Shown: positions 1 to 20,700 of the stretch, in pieces
Layout of the letters: each line of letters starts with the position of its first letter
Position numbering within the stretch: the stretch's first letter is position 1
Assembly: GCA_021613375.1 (NCBI GenBank)
Contig: CM038720.1
Span: 13,919,962-13,983,961 of the forward strand
From: Megaleporinus macrocephalus
Lineage: Eukaryota > Chordata > Actinopteri > Characiformes > Anostomidae
Length of the DNA stretch: 64,000 nucleotides
Direction of reading: 5' to 3'
Program-made: the position numbers and the translations under genes
Notes under the pieces: model-generated
Told to the model about the DNA's origin: nothing
What the model saw: only the letters and a program-made list of their open reading frames with translations
Databases searched by the model: none

Positions 1-1096
1 CCTCTTCATTGGACCTCCTGCAATTCGCATATCGTCCCAACCGCTCCACGGACGATGCCATCACCACCACCCTTCATCTCTCCCTTACCCACCTGGAGAA
101 GAAGGACACCTACGTCAGAATGCTGTTCATAGACTTCAGTTCAGCATTCAACACCATCATCCCACAGAATCTCACCAGGAAGTTAAGCCTGCTGGGCCTC
201 AACACCCCCCTATGCAACTGGATCCTGGACTTCCTGACAGGGAGGCCCAAGTTAGTCCGGTTCGGGGCCAGCAGCTCCAGCACCATCACCATGAACACTG
301 GGGCACCCCAGGGCAGTGTACTGAGTCCTCTGTTGTTCACCCTGCTGACTCATGACTGTGTTGCGAAACACAATTCTAACAGCATCATAAAGTTCGCCGA
401 TGATACAACTGTGCTGGGTCTCATCAGCAAAGGCGACGAGTCAGCATACAGGGAGGAGGTACAGCAGCTGACAGACTGGTGTACAGTCAACAACCTTTAC
501 TGGAATTTAGAGAAGACCAAGGAAATGGTTGTTGAAATCAAGACCGGACCACTCTCCGCTTAACATCAACGGCTCCTTTGTGGAGATCGTTAAGAGCACC
601 AAGTTCCTTGGTGTCCACCTAGCGGAGAACCTCACCTGGTCCCTGAACATCAGCTCTACAGCCAAGAAAGCCCAGCAGCGTCTCTACTTCCTCCGGAAGC
701 TGAGAAAGGCCCGTCTCCCTCCACCCATCCTCACCCTCTTCTATAGGGGAACCATAGAGAGCATCCTAAGCAGCTGCATCACTGCCTGGTTTGGGACCTG
801 CACAGCCTCTGACCGCAAGTCCCTCCAACGCATTGTGAGGACAGCTGAGAGGATCATCGGATCTCTCTCCCCTCCGTCTTGGACATTTACTCCACCCGCT
901 GCATCCGCAAAGCAACCAGCATTGTGGATGACCCCACCTACCCTTCACACAGACTGTTCTCCCTCCTGCCATCAGGAAGAAGGTACCGCAGCATCCGGTC
1001 CAACACGACCAGACTCTGCAACAGCTTCTTTCCCCAAGCCATCAGACTTCTCAACACAACTCAACGTCTGAACTGATATCTTTTCTGGTACATGTA

Positions 1097-1143
<47 letters not shown>

Positions 1144-1447
1144 TCTCTCCAACCATTTACCCCAGATAAAAAAGAGGAAGCATTTTTGCACAAAGCATTG
1201 CACTAATAACTCTACTACCTCACTGGACTCTATTTATTACTCATTGCATAATTTGCACACTACCGGCAATTATTTATTATTCTCTGTCTGTACTGTGTTG
1301 TGTTGTCTGTCCGCACTTGTTTGTTTGTGTTGCACTTGTGTCTTGTATGCACTGTCTATGTTGCACCATGGTCCTGAAGGAACGTTGTTTCGTTTCACTG
1401 TGTACTCTGTATGTAGTTGAAATGACAATAAAACCCACTTGACTTGA
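1..1447 (+). mobile_element. L2-like LINE retrotransposon, 3' part, inactive
   Basis: The reverse transcriptase and C-terminal part of a non-LTR retrotransposon, entering from the left window edge. The reading frame from base 9 carries RT motif A ([11 protein letters not shown]), motif B ([13 protein letters not shown]) and the catalytic FADDT box. The frame breaks twice, near 540 and again near 870-885, where the conserved text continues in a different frame (LLPSGRRYRSIR at about 965-1000). A (CT)n tract at 1099-1149 follows the coding part. The element ends in an A-rich, polyadenylation-like stretch and a short tandem tail of the TTGACT type at about 1435-1460, which is typical of L2/CR1-group LINEs in fish. 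With two frameshifts this copy is dead. The L2 assignment rests on the RT style and the tail; a related CR1-group clade is possible. Confidence 0.88.
1099..1149. repeat. (CT)n microsatellite
   Basis: Almost pure CT dinucleotide tract inside the 3' region of the LINE copy. Confidence 0.95.
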
Positions 1448-1884
1448 CTTGACTTGATTTGACCTACATGTCAGTAGCAACCTTTTATTTCCCTCAAAAA
1501 TATTGCAGAAAAATTAAGATAAATTAAAAAAATAAACAGAACAGTGATTTTATTCTTATCTGCTCTTTTGGACTCACATTTCTGAATCTTGTGGTTCTGA
1601 AAACACACTGAAATATTAACACTTTATCATTTTTAAAGCATGAAATGGCTTAAATGGGTTTTACCACACTTTTAGTGTTTTAATATGTAGTTTATGGTGA
1701 CTAGACCTACCAAAACACAAAGTTAACCAGAGCCACTGGCCCCTTGCTTCTAGGGGCCTTTACGTTACCGAGGCAAGGATTCTGGCCAATCAGCTTTAAG
1801 CACGAGAATACTCTCACCCTATTGGTCCGGCGCGTCGATCCGGGTTCCAGCGTAAAGCCCGTTTAGTATCGGAAAGGTACCAAT
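1448..1884 (+). promoter_or_regulatory. mier3: mier3 promoter and 5'UTR region
   Basis: Non-coding stretch between the LINE tail and the mier3 start codon. From about 1740 onward it becomes GC-richer with several CpGs, as expected of a TATA-less housekeeping promoter. A CCAAT-type box in the form attggtcc lies at about 1820. The start codon itself sits in CCAATATGGCGGAG, close to the YY1 motif (AAnATGGCGGC). The transcription start site cannot be placed from sequence alone. Confidence 0.5.
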
Positions 1885-8373
<6,489 letters not shown>

Positions 8374-11300
8374 CCGCTCGCGAAACAAAAACGCCTCCCT
8401 TTGGTTCGACGGAACCGCTTGCAATCGAACCATGTACATAGCCGCTCACTGGAAATTCAGTTTCTTTTTGTTGTTGTTTTTGTTTATTAATTATGTACAT
8501 GTGTGTATATATGTACAGATTCCTTTTTTTACTCTGACATCAGTGATGTCTTATTGTACAGACCTTAATCTTGAGTTCTCAAGAGTTAATACAGCCATTT
8601 ATTTTCAGTCTGGAATATTTTGGAAAGTGTCATATGTATCCTGTCCGAATACTGTGGAAGCTGAACTTGTGGTATGGGGTGAAGGGTCTGAACTTTCACT
8701 TCACGTCAGTAGTTCCCACAAGGGTCGCAGAACCTTCTGTCTCATACACCCCTCCCCCATTTTTACTAATGACAAGGTGACAGTCTGTTGGTACTTAGCA
8801 GAGTTCACTGGTCCCTGCACCATGGCTCAAGTAGCTTTTATGTGATGCCTCCAAATAATTTTATTCCAAGCTGAGGACTTTTTGTAAATGGAGCCATTGT
8901 GCATACTAAAGGAGCATGCCAGTGTTTAAGACTTGCAGGCACCGAGGCATGTTCATCTTAACCATCTACATACCTTAAAGCGGCTCTGGAGTTAAGGCTT
9001 TAGCCTTTCTGATTTGACAAAGAAAAATACTACGGTTCATAAGAAATTATCCTTTTTTATATGTGGTCGGTTGAGCTTTATTGTAGCTGCAACAAAGATT
9101 TCTAGATTTCTATAAATGATCAGTAATTATGATCATTGTTCCCCTCCTATATTTGAACGCTTCATTAGATCTTTTCACTCGTCAAAAAGATGAAAACCGC
9201 TGCGACAAAGTGTGTAATACACGTTTTTGTATCTTTTTATTTATTTGTGCTCTTTATATGCTCCCTTTTGCAATTCTGTTTGTAGTCAAATGGTTGTTAA
9301 TATTTTTTGGGGGGTATTTATTGCTATGAAGACCAGTGGACTGCACTTTGGTCACTACAGAGCAAACATTAGCTGTACTCTAACATCGTTTTTTGAAAAC
9401 AAGAAGAATTTCTATGTTTTACTGGCACATGTTCTTTTCTGTGTTTCAGTGTGTTGCGAGACCAGTTGCTTTGTCCTTTTTGTTTTGTTCCCTAGAGTTA
9501 CTCTTTATTTGAAGTAAAAATGTTTGCATGGGTATCTTTTTAGCAAGCTTACGACAAGTAGTTGCAGGCATTAATTGGGACACTTTGTTTTTGGAATTAA
9601 TTAGCTCACCCTTGATCAGTAGCCAATTATGTATATATTCACAATTGCTTCATGTGGTCTCCAAACCCTCTTGTTCTCACTGCCAGGTTTTGTTTCACGA
9701 AGTGGTAGGGAGGGTCGTGCCACTCAACAGAAAAAAAAGTGGCAACAAAGGGACTGTCAACCTAAATTTATCTATGCATTTATTACAGCAATTTCAGCTC
9801 GGACATGGTTATTTCTGATCTTATTCGAACCCACGAGTCTGACCAATACAAGTAATGTTGTTCAAAGATTTACTTGATGTTTAAAATTGCTTAGGTTTAC
9901 ACCAAGAACAGATGGTTTCTTTCCAGATAAGATGCCCGTTTTAGCCCTTGTTTAGTGACCATGTTTTCAGCTTTATTCTTCATTTCACTTACTGACATGA
10001 TCGAGTATATTTACCTCAGTATGGCTTTTCTTTGTGAACTTTTACGTACTCTCATATGGCAATAATTTGTAAATATGTACAGACACCAACATAACCTTCC
10101 CACTTTCTCTTCCTTGGCAAACAGACTTGAACTTGAAAACTTTTATCTGTGCTGTTGAGTCTGTAACTTAAGTATTCCACAGAAATGCCTTTACTTGCTT
10201 TACTGTTTAGCTGATATATATATATTTTGTTTTTTTTTTTTTTGTTTTTTTGTTTTTTTTTTTTGTTTTTTGCTTTACGAGAGATTCGCTTTAGAAGAGA
10301 GTTATTTATTTATTTATTCACTTAAAACTGCAAGTGGGTGTAGTGTGTTCGATGTTCAGTACGTGGCGTGTGCAGCTAAGCTGTCCTCCACTGCCGGCCC
10401 AGCGCTTTTGGGGTCTCTCGGTGGTCCGTGCCGACGCAATCCCAGTAGTGCTTACCTGAGCTCCGTCTTCACAGAGTAACTAGTGAAGTAGTTGAATGTA
10501 CAGTATTATTACGTCTTAGGGGGTTTACTGAACTTGTCTGAAAGGAAGAATGTTTGCTGGTTAAGGCATCGCCCTATTTGCAGTGTTGCCTTAACACTTG
10601 TTGCTTATTAAAAACTTGCATGTTTAAATCTACCTGAAAAAAAAAACAAATACACAAAGACAATGGCCTCTTTGGGAGAGAAAGGAAGCTTTTCGGGCCG
10701 TTTTTTATTTTATTTTTTAGCCTGAGAAAGATCTTTTTCTGAGGAATTTAAGGTTAGTGAGAGATGCAGAAGAGTGAGGATGGCTCGCGCTGTGTAAAAT
10801 CGTTTCCTGTTCCTGAGGCCAGAATTCTTCATTCTGTTATTTTGTTTTGTTTTTTCTTTTATTTTTTTTCTTTATTTTTTTCCATTACATACTTGAAGGA
10901 TGTGTATTGATGCATTTATTTAATACACTTAAACAATACTCTCAAATTTGAGTCCTGTAGGTTGTGCAATTACTTTCTCCTGTCCCTCCAAGGATTGAAC
11001 AGAGCTTTAGGAAATTGTGTTGGTGAAGTAACTTATTCATGTCCAAAGTTTGTATGAAAAGTACTAGCTTAAAATTGTTGTAAATGTAGTGATGGTCATT
11101 TGCTTCCAGGGGCAAAAGTTTAAATGTAAATTTAAAAAACCCTCCTTATCAGAATAACATTGTTTTGTTTAGTAAATGGCCATTTTTTTCTTTGTTCATT
11201 CACTTTTTGTGCTGGGGAAAAAAACTAAGCATTACAGTAAAAAAATAATTTTCTTCAACACTTATTTTGGTGTAAAGAAATTAGTGTTAAATAGACAATC

Positions 11301-11450
11301 AAACAGCAATTACTATTCAAGAGAAAATTTTATCATTCATAATGTTTGTACATAGACACTGTTTCTGTTTTGTTGGTTTTTATTTTGTATTTTATGTTAC
11401 TTAAATAACTGGCAAACAGATCCAGGAATAAAGTTCTGGAAATATTAGGA
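8374..11450 (+). other. mier3: mier3 3' untranslated region
   Basis: About 3 kb after the TGA stop with no open frame resembling a known protein. It is AT-rich, with T-homopolymer runs at about 10225-10275 and 10840-10880. A canonical AATAAA lies at 11427-11432, which is a reasonable transcript end. A long 3'UTR is plausible for this gene, but its limit here is inferred from the signal alone. Open frames inside it look like chance. Confidence 0.6.
11427..11432 (+). terminator. mier3: Polyadenylation signal, probable mier3 end
   Basis: Canonical AATAAA in an AT-rich context about 3 kb after the stop codon. Confidence 0.5.
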
Positions 11451-12082
11451 CTTGCTCAGACATTATTTCTTTTTTCTTTCATTACAGGTTATGTTTAGTT
11501 GCCCTCTTTGCTATTGTATACTTGATAGACTGCAGAGATCATAACTTTTTTTGAAAGTCAACCTGAAGTTGAAATGAATCTTTTTTTTATGCAAAGTTCA
11601 TCATTTACAGTACCATTCACAATACCATATAAAGTCTAAACTCTTATTTTAATGTAGTCTTTAATTTAAGTATAACGTGAATACACCTGTTATTCTATTG
11701 CCACTGCGCACAAGCAGGTGGGGGAGGAAATTTACCAATAATATCATGCTTCATCTGCCAAGTACGTCAACCGTCATACCAATGGGTGAAAACACTCAGT
11801 TGGCTCAGAGAACATCCATGTTACGGTATGTCATAGTATCGAAGCATATGCATTAAGATTTCAGATACATGATACTTTAAAGGAAAACACCATATTCGAT
11901 AACTTATAATCACAGCGTCTCACACTACAAACATAAGTAATGCTTGTGTCGCTGCAGTTATTTGCAACTTTCTCTTCACTGTGAGGTAGTGCTGGGCGAT
12001 ACAATGACCTGAGCATATTGTAGATATCGTCAGTACTTAACAGAGAATTCAACCAATGTTTCAAAATTTCTATATAATTAAA

Positions 12083-13020
12083 TGTTACAGCCTTATTCCA
12101 AAATGAATTAAATTATTTTTTCTCCTCAAAATTCTACACAGAACACCACAGAATGACAAAGTAAAAAAGTTGGAATTTTTTGAAAATTTACTTAAAAAAT
12201 GTTGAAGCACCTTTGGCAGCAATTACAGCCTCAAGTTTTTTTGAGTAGGATGCTACAAGGTTGGCACACCTATTTTTGGGAGGTTTCTCCCATTCTTCTT
12301 CTTTGCAGAATTTCTTAAGCTCCATCAGGTTGGATGGGGAGCATCAGTGCACAGCAATTTTCAATCTTTGTTTTCATCAGACCAGAGAATTTTGCTTCTC
12401 ATAGTCTGAGAGTCCTTCAGGTGCCTTTTGGCGAACTCCAAGTGGGCTGTGCCTTCTACTGAGAAGTGGCTTCTGTCTGGCCACTCTACCATACAGGCCT
12501 GTTTAGTGAAGTGCTGCAGAAATGGTTGTCCTTCTGAAAGGTTCTTCTGTCTCCACAGAGGAAAGATGAAGCTCTCTAAGAGTGACCCTTGGGTTCTTGG
12601 TCACCTCCATAACTAAGGCCCTTGTACCCCGATCCCTCAGATTGGCGGCCAGCTCTAGGAAGAGTCCTGGAGATTCCAAACTTCCATTTGGTTCCATTGG
12701 TTTGTGACATGTACTGTCAACTATGGACCTTATAAAGACAGGAGTGAGGCTTTCCAAATCATGTCAATCAAATGGATTTACCACAGGTGTTCTCCAATCA
12801 AGCAGTGGAAACAACTGAAGGATTATCTGGAAACAGGATGCACCTGAGCTCAATTTTGAGTGTCATGGCAAAGGCATTTGCAAAAAACTCAAACTTTAGT
12901 TAGTCATTATTGGATATTGGGTGTAGAATTGAGGGAAAAAATAATTTAATCCATTTTGGAATAAGGCTGTAACATACCAAAACGTGGTAAAGTGAAGCGC
13001 TGCTTTCTGGATGCACTGTA
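12083..13020 (-). mobile_element. Internally deleted Tc1/mariner transposon
   Basis: The two ends carry a near-perfect inverted repeat: tgttacagccttattccaaa at 12083 and its complement ending at 12974. On the minus strand a broken Tc1 transposase fragment reads VMEVTKNPRVTLRELHLSSV and FRRTTISAALH (about 12505-12620), the N-terminal helix-turn-helix part of the Tdr1-type transposase. The DDE catalytic middle is missing: the text jumps from the right terminal region straight to the part encoding the segment after the helix-turn-helix. The right outer end finishes with ggatgcactgta; the matching outer end on the left is not recognisable. This copy cannot move by itself. Confidence 0.85.
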
Positions 13021-13565
13021 GCCTTTTTACGTCTCTATTTTTCCTTACATACCCTCTGCTATGATCATATTTTTAATATATATCAAAACTACCTGTAGCG
13101 ATTCAGACATGACGTTACGACCCATACGCAAGGCTTTATTAACTCAACAGAGATATAAAATGTGAAACCGAGGCGGCCTGGGGAAGTAGCCACTGGAGCA
13201 GGTGGTTTAGGTGGTACTGGGAAGTAGCCGCTGACAGTAGCCTCAGAGCCCCGGTGACTCCAGGGGGGTGTTCATCTCCAGTCTAAATGTGATACTGCAA
13301 TATGCTGAGCACTGTCATAACATATACTGAAATATATTGCACGTTATTACCTTTTATGTGTCTGTATTATCTAAAGAGAACTTTTTCAGTCTGTTAAGCA
13401 CACCTCAATCATTTTATTTATTAAAATGGATTTGTTGAGCAGACAGACTGATCAACACTGTGACAAAACCTTACTTTACATTTCTATAATAAAATATCAA
13501 GGCATGCTGTCCATGTACTGCCACATTATTGTCACACAAAATATCCCAATACTATGCTGTATATA
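13021..13565. other. Intergenic DNA between mier3 and setd9
   Basis: Downstream of the Tc1 remnant. No exon, RNA gene or recognisable repeat is visible apart from AT-rich sequence. Confidence 0.4.
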
Positions 13566-13726
13566 GACTGGGGTTTGATTTCCCCACCCAGAAAAACACA
13601 TCATACGCTACCAATGAGTGTCCTTGGGCAAGACTCCTAATGCTACATTTGTTACTTTTGTAAAGTGACTCCACTGGAAGTCTCTCTGAAGCATGATTGC
13701 CAAATGCTGTAAATATAATGTAATAT
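13566..13726 (+). mobile_element. tRNA-derived SINE copy
   Basis: Contains actggggtttgatttcccca, a box-B-like RNA polymerase III segment, then gtgtccttgggcaagactcc, and ends in gccaaatgctgtaaatataa with TAATG-like units. A second diverged copy with the same order of blocks lies at 18870-19020. The head of a third appears in reverse orientation near 15625-15665. Confidence 0.65.
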
Positions 13727-14732
13727 TGCATTGTCTGAGCAGTGGAATGGGAAGAGGTCCCCCAAGCACTGGGGAGAAAAACAGAAACTAGGTCCTGTCT
13801 GGACAGTTAAAACGAAAAAAGATTATTCCTTGTGTCGTCGCGGAGCTTGCCAGGAGTGGATCCCTGTGGTGTTTTCACCATTTTCTCCGTTTGGGGGAAA
13901 GCTCACTTTAGGGTTCGAGCACAAACACAATGTCTGATGGCCAAACAAACCGGTGGAAATAGGGCGTTACTAGACCAAATGGGAAGCCGGCTAGATGCTA
14001 ACTTGTGAGAACGGCAGAGGTACGGTGTTGTCACAATCAATAGCACGCCCTCAATGCAGGGCGAGGTAGGACTATATGGTCTGTGCTGATGAGCCACTGC
14101 TGTGAGCTGTAATGGGTGACAGGTGTGTGTGAGCATGTGCATGAGTGGGTGTGTGTGAGTGTGTCCAAAGCTACCTAAAATTCTGGAGACAGAGACCTCT
14201 GCAGGCGCTGGGAGGAAGTGCTTACAATACCATAATACAATGTCTCAGCTACAGGCAATGTATTCATAACCTCTTTATGTTGTAGCATTCTGTGTGGCAG
14301 TTTTTGAAACCACTTCTAAAACACATGGTTCCTATTGCAGTAAACAATTCTTACTCGCACGTTTCTCTAGAACACATCAACCCGCTCTCAATGACTCTGT
14401 TTGCATCTCAGCCATTTAAGTTTGCAGAAAAAAACGGTGCACATCCACCTTAATATAACACATCAGTGGTTACCTTGATTAACTGCAATCAAACTGGCTC
14501 AGCATAATGTACTGACAAGGCACTGTAAATCAAATAAACTGTATACATTTGGAGTCGTCTGTGTCCCTCAAACTTAACTTTTGTTCTCCGAAATGACCAA
14601 TGTTTGAATAAATAACTTCTATTAGTTTTATACTCTCACTTAACTTTTAAAGAGTTTTAGAACAGACAGTGATTTACAATGGACTGTAGAAAAAAAGGCT
14701 TTATAAGATTGTACTAATGCACCATGGTCAGT

Positions 14733-17700
14733 CTAGTGCACAATTGTATAGTAGTTAGAGAACAGCTCTTCACCCTTATTAATATCTCTTAGAGACACAA
14801 TGACAATGCAGTGCAGTGGCCTGAAAAAGAAAAAAAAAGGCAGATGACAATTAGTAGTGGCACACAGAATGGATGTGCCTTAGCAGTACAGGACAAAAAA
14901 TGACAAAGAAATCAGTTAAAAACTACAACAAAATAATTTTAAATTAATCAGAGTGTCTGGCGTCTTGCCTTTGTGTGTCTGGCCTGTAATTAACATTGGG
15001 AAGATACTGACGAAGCTCCAGAGGAAATGCATCAGGGATATCCAATTCCTGATAGCAGACATTGGCAGTTTTTTCTAGGGATAAACAAGAGAACAGGATA
15101 ATAAGATGTACCTAAGAGAAATTGTTATGAGAACTCGAGGCAACATAATGCTTTACATTTTCAGTAACACTTTACTGTTGGGTTCTGCACTTACATCAGC
15201 TTGTCATGGGTTATAAGTGATATAACCCTACTTGAATGTTTATAAATACCTATTTCTATAGTCATTTTGGCTATGAAGATTACATTTGCCTTCATAATAG
15301 ATGATGCCTATTGGAATAAGCGTTTATAAAAAATGATGTAGGGATATGTCTTGTGTCACAAGTTACTGCTTGTGTAGGTGGCAGGTGTTACTGAGTTTTT
15401 GCAACTACATTTGCTGTCATTCTTTCTAATGTTTATATCATTATCCAACTTATATTTCTTTGTTCATCCAATGTTAGCCTGCCAGTAAACTATAAAAGGC
15501 TTTGAAAAAGAAAACCTACATTTCATTGATGCCATTTGGAATAAAATACTTTTATTCAGAATGACTAAAAGTCAATTTTGTTACAGAGATATCTAATGTA
15601 GCGCACACTATCTCTGGGCTCTTTCCCAAGCATGGAATCAAACCCCAGTCTGTCCATGGACTTGCAGAGTCTAGTTTTAACTTCAGCCTGTAATATTTCA
15701 TTGGCATCCTAATGCTGGACAAACAAAACAATGCAAAGTTGGCTAAACAAGTTAACTTTAATAAGAATGATAACAAAATACAATTCAAAATCTTTGATGC
15801 ATCAGGTTGACTTGAAATTTACTAGATTTTTTCTTATAGTGATATCTTCCCCTGTTGGGATAAGACATTGCAGCTTCAGCATAAAAAACTAGGAAGTCCT
15901 TTGTATCTGGGGTGTCAAACTGGGTTCCTTCTGGATCACAGCTCTACAGATTAGCGTTTTATTCAAACGATCTGAAGTCAGCTCATGAAAATCTTGTTAC
16001 TCAGGTGGTAAGCTGAATCAGATGTGCTTAATGAGAAAGAACACTAAACACTGGAGAGCTGCGGTCCATAAGGAAAGCAGTTCGAGCTAAATATTTTATA
16101 AAATAGTACATTTACAATAAATACCAATAAGCATTTGCTTTACCACTGTATGCTACATATAAGCATTACTGAGATTAAATTGAACGAAACTGATGCATTC
16201 CTTGAAGAGCTGCAAGTACACTCTGTCTGTAAACAATCACTGCATCCAAAATTAATACGACGAAAATTAATAAAAAGTGTATATACTACACTAGCGAATG
16301 CATAACTAATGATATGCCACTGTGTGCAGTTTTAGATGCAGATCTGTATTACCCTTACCTAACAAAAATATTACCTTTACGTATACTAAACTTTTAGTGA
16401 GTGTTACATCACTTGCCATTGGAGCAATTGTTGATATACTGCCCCACTGCTAGAGGGTTCTCTGGATGAGGCGTTAGCCATGAGCTGTCACTCAACTTGA
16501 ATGGACCAAATCTGTCCCGTCCACTGCATGACCTACCAGACAAAATAGAATACACTTACAATTCCTGAAATTTAACATGCTGCAGATTACTTACACACAA
16601 AAGTACATTTATATCGGGTAACTTGCGCCCTACCCCGGATATGATGCCCTTCTTATTTTCTCTCTTGATCAAATAAACAGGCCAAATTTAATCTCATCAC
16701 TGAAGGTCTGATGTGAATGACTTCTGGGAATTATTGCATGAAAAACATTTTTTGTCAGTGAGTGCAATCCATGCATTTTCATCCACATTTAATCTGTTTG
16801 TCATGTCCAATAATAATTTCCATGGACTAAAATAACTAATTAAAGAAAATCATTATAAAATTTATATAATCACAACATCTAAGTAATTAATCATCAAAAG
16901 TTTCTATTTTTTTGCTTGTGATCATCCTTTATTAAAATTAAGTGGAATCATACAACACTGACTAATAATAACACATTAATATGTTAATATTAATAATATT
17001 TTTGACACTATTTTAGTTTTTGTAGATCTAAAAGCATCCACAGGTGTTTGTGTCCATCCTTCCACCTCAGTGATATAGGTCTGAAAGGATGTGTTGCTGT
17101 TCAAGAAGCTCCGCACTGAGAAAAGGAGACACATCAAACACAGAAGCTGCTGGTGTTCTCAGAACAATGGGCTGACCACCCCAGAGTCAAGAGCTCAATC
17201 ACTGAATGTCTTTGGGTTTACTTAGATCATGAAAAAGTCTTTTGCCAGGAATGGAAACTGTAAAAAGGTAAATGAGGAACACCTTAAACACAGAAACACT
17301 TTAATATATGTTATATATATGTTATTAGTTGTTGGCGGTCATTTGCTTTTTTGAAAGGTGGTCTCTGACTTTTTTGAACAGCGCTGTATTAATTAAACTT
17401 TCTGTAAAATCTGAACAAATCAGTGCAGAACTCACTAGATAGGGACTCATCTTGATAGTGCAACAACCTTTTTAAGATTTTCTTTAATGTGCTATAGAAA
17501 CAAAATTGACTGCTGTCCCATTGCATTTCCTCTAACTATATGATACAACATCAACACTATCCTAAACATGATAAACTTATGCACAGACAGGATTTAGCAC
17601 TACAGTAAATGGCCTTTGCTCTTAAGGGGGCATTTCTCCGCCATTCTCCTTTAATTTTGTGATTTCAGTGCAAATGAGAAACCATTGTAATCCATGTTAG

Positions 17701-20700
17701 ACAAACTGACAGTGCTTATACTCACCGAAACACCAGCTTTGAGATTCCTTTATCATTACCGTCTATCAAAATACCATCAATGCATCTAAATACAAAAGGG
17801 TTTCCAATAGACTGGATCAGAATAGGCTCATCTGCCTGATAGACTGTGCCTGTGAAGACAAAATAACCAAATTATCCTTAAAGGTGAACTGCAAAACTGA
17901 CCTGACATGTATATCAGCAAAGTTCCACTGAGAAGTTAAATCACATTTTAAGAAAATTAATACTGAAACCTATTTAGTGTCACTTTTTATGTGAGCCAAT
18001 TCCACACAAGCAATCTGTGTCAGTGTCTTAAACTGAAGAACAGTAAGGGACAATGTCATAAACAAAGTTTAAGAACAAGACAAAGACGTATGTATCTGCT
18101 GACTTGATCAGTGAGCAGAAACAACTGGTGACTCACATTTTAGACTGTAGCCTGAAGGATTCTAAGAATTTCGATTCAGCTTTATGGGAATACTTAGATC
18201 CCACAGACAAAGAAGAAACCATGAGAAGAAACCTTGAGAGGAACCAAGACTCAAAAGAGGAACTAACTGTTCTCGATACCCGACAGCAAAACAACAAGAG
18301 CAATATGAATAAAGTATAAATCGTTAATAATAGATATAGAATAGTGAATATTGAATAAAGAAATTACACTGTGATAACTGATAATGGTATTTAAATTCAG
18401 TATTGATTCATAATGACAGAAGTATTTAGACTAACCAGCGATGTGTATTATTTATCTTTATTTTTTTCATTATTTTTATTATTTTATATTATTATCTCAG
18501 TACATAGTTTATCCTTTGCATGCTTATTTGATGTTGCTCCCATATACATTCCTTAAGATTCCAGATAATCTATATTATCTTGTCGTTTCATGTGAGCGGG
18601 CAGTTCGTTAAAATTATTTCTGTAAAAGCTGGGACATTTTGTAAAACAGATTTATTAACCTAATACCACTAGAAGCCATGAAAACACACTGGTATAAATA
18701 AGGGTCTGTAGGGGTATCACTGCTGTAGAGCATTTGGCTGCAGTTCAAGAGGTTCCTATGTAAAAAAAGTAAATAATTAAATAAAAAGCCTTGCTGGAAA
18801 GGCTTGGAATTCAAGGTACAACATAAAAATATATTTTATTGTGTTTGGTTTGATGTAACACCTCTGCATGCTGTAGGCTGGGGTCCGAGCCTTGACAAGC
18901 ACCCTATTCAATACCAATAAGAGTCCTTGGGCAATTTTACCTATGTCTATATCTGAAATAATTATCAAATCATAAACTGCTCTAATTAAGAGCCAAATGC
19001 TGTAAATGTAATTTAATTTATAAAAACGTCAGGTGATTACATAGTTGAAAGTCTGTGAAGGCAGTCATCTCAATAGGAATGGGAATATAAGATGTGAGGC
19101 TATTTGCACAGAAAGAGGATAAATGGGAGATGCAAATGGCTCCACAATCGTCAAACTGGTCTGGAAGTCATATCAAGGTATAAGGTTTTCACAGAGTTTC
19201 CCAGGCCTCTGAATTTTATTGTAATCGTAAGTCAAGACTATAGGTCATTGCTTCACCGCCATGAACTGATGAAGCTCTTCAGACAAGTGGCACAACAAGT
19301 CTACATGCTTTGACTTACTAATACTAGACAATTACACTGGCAGAAAAACTGCTTACACGTCAAAAGACTAAACCACAAGAAGTGATGACCATTCCAACAA
19401 GATAATACAAGATGCCACACAGCTTATCAAGTAAAAATCAGCAGTCCTTTAAAACCTATTGAGATTGTGTGCTGCTATGTTAGGAAATTTGTTGGGGGGA
19501 AAAAAATCTTTAGCAAACTATGACAAAGCAGTGTGTACTAGATTTGATTAAAGAAAGTAAAAAATTAAATTTTCAGGATTTCAGTTCAATTCAAGATTTA
19601 TTCATATAGTGTTTTTTAGAACAGCCGTTATCAGAAACAATGAACAAAACAAACTAAATGTGCCTGTTACTAGACACAAGTATTTACCTTAACCAACGAT
19701 AATTGATGGCTACTATTAGAGCCCTAATAAAGTAACAAATTAGAAATTGATCTATGAAAACTAGTCACTGTTACTGACTAGTAACAACATTAGAGTTACA
19801 TCACTGTTACTCTCACTGTTATATACTACTGTTAAGAGTACACTCATCATTATTTGTGCCTCTACTACTTCTGCATCCAAAAAATCTAACTTCATGTATC
19901 TGCTGACCAAAATACTTGAACTAAAAGGTTCTAGTGGTTTTATAATGGCATTTGTGTTTTCCTGCACAGTGTAAAAAATACTAATAGCTTAACAGGTGAC
20001 TAGTGATTACTTTCAGATTCATTTGTCTCATTTGATTCTAAAGATCTACAGGAATAAGTGGTGTATAACGTTAACTATTAAGCCAATTTCCATTAGGATG
20101 TACAACCATCAGGTTTCAGTTCTAATGTTCTATTGGTCTTTTTTCAGCAGGCGTGTCTTATTCCTTTGAATAATTTGACAAAGCACTGAAAATTAAAGCT
20201 TTAAAATTAAGATGTTTTTTGTTTTTGTCAATATTGTTTGTTAAAGCATCTGAAATCGACAGAAAGTAAAAAACAGAGTAAGAGTTTTTTTTGGCATAAG
20301 AAACCTGGTCTCGACCCTACTGAGTGAGTAAACAAACAAAGCTTACTGTTCAATAAACCCACAAAACAAATGTATGACTGGTTCTATTCTATGCACAGTA
20401 TATGTATGTAATGTCCAGGAGAGAAACTGACCTTCACAACAAATACACATGACTGATACTCTTGACCCAGTGACGTTGGGTCACGTACAAAACCTGGGTT
20501 TAAAAACTTAGAATCAGAGTTTAGAGATTAATTTTGCACAAACATTTTCTGAAAGAGCATCACTAGCTTAATCAATGCACACTTAACACTGACTTTTTTA
20601 ACTTAAAATACCTGGATATACAAGAGAAGATGTGACCTGACAGTGCATGCTTTTGTTCAGATGTAAGAAAACGTGCATGTATTTATTGATTTAGCTGCTC

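Noticed and set aside
15600..15680. Intact tRNA gene suggested by a box-B-like sequence on the minus strand
   Set aside because: No box A or cloverleaf at the right spacing; it matches the head of the SINE family seen at 13566 and 18852.
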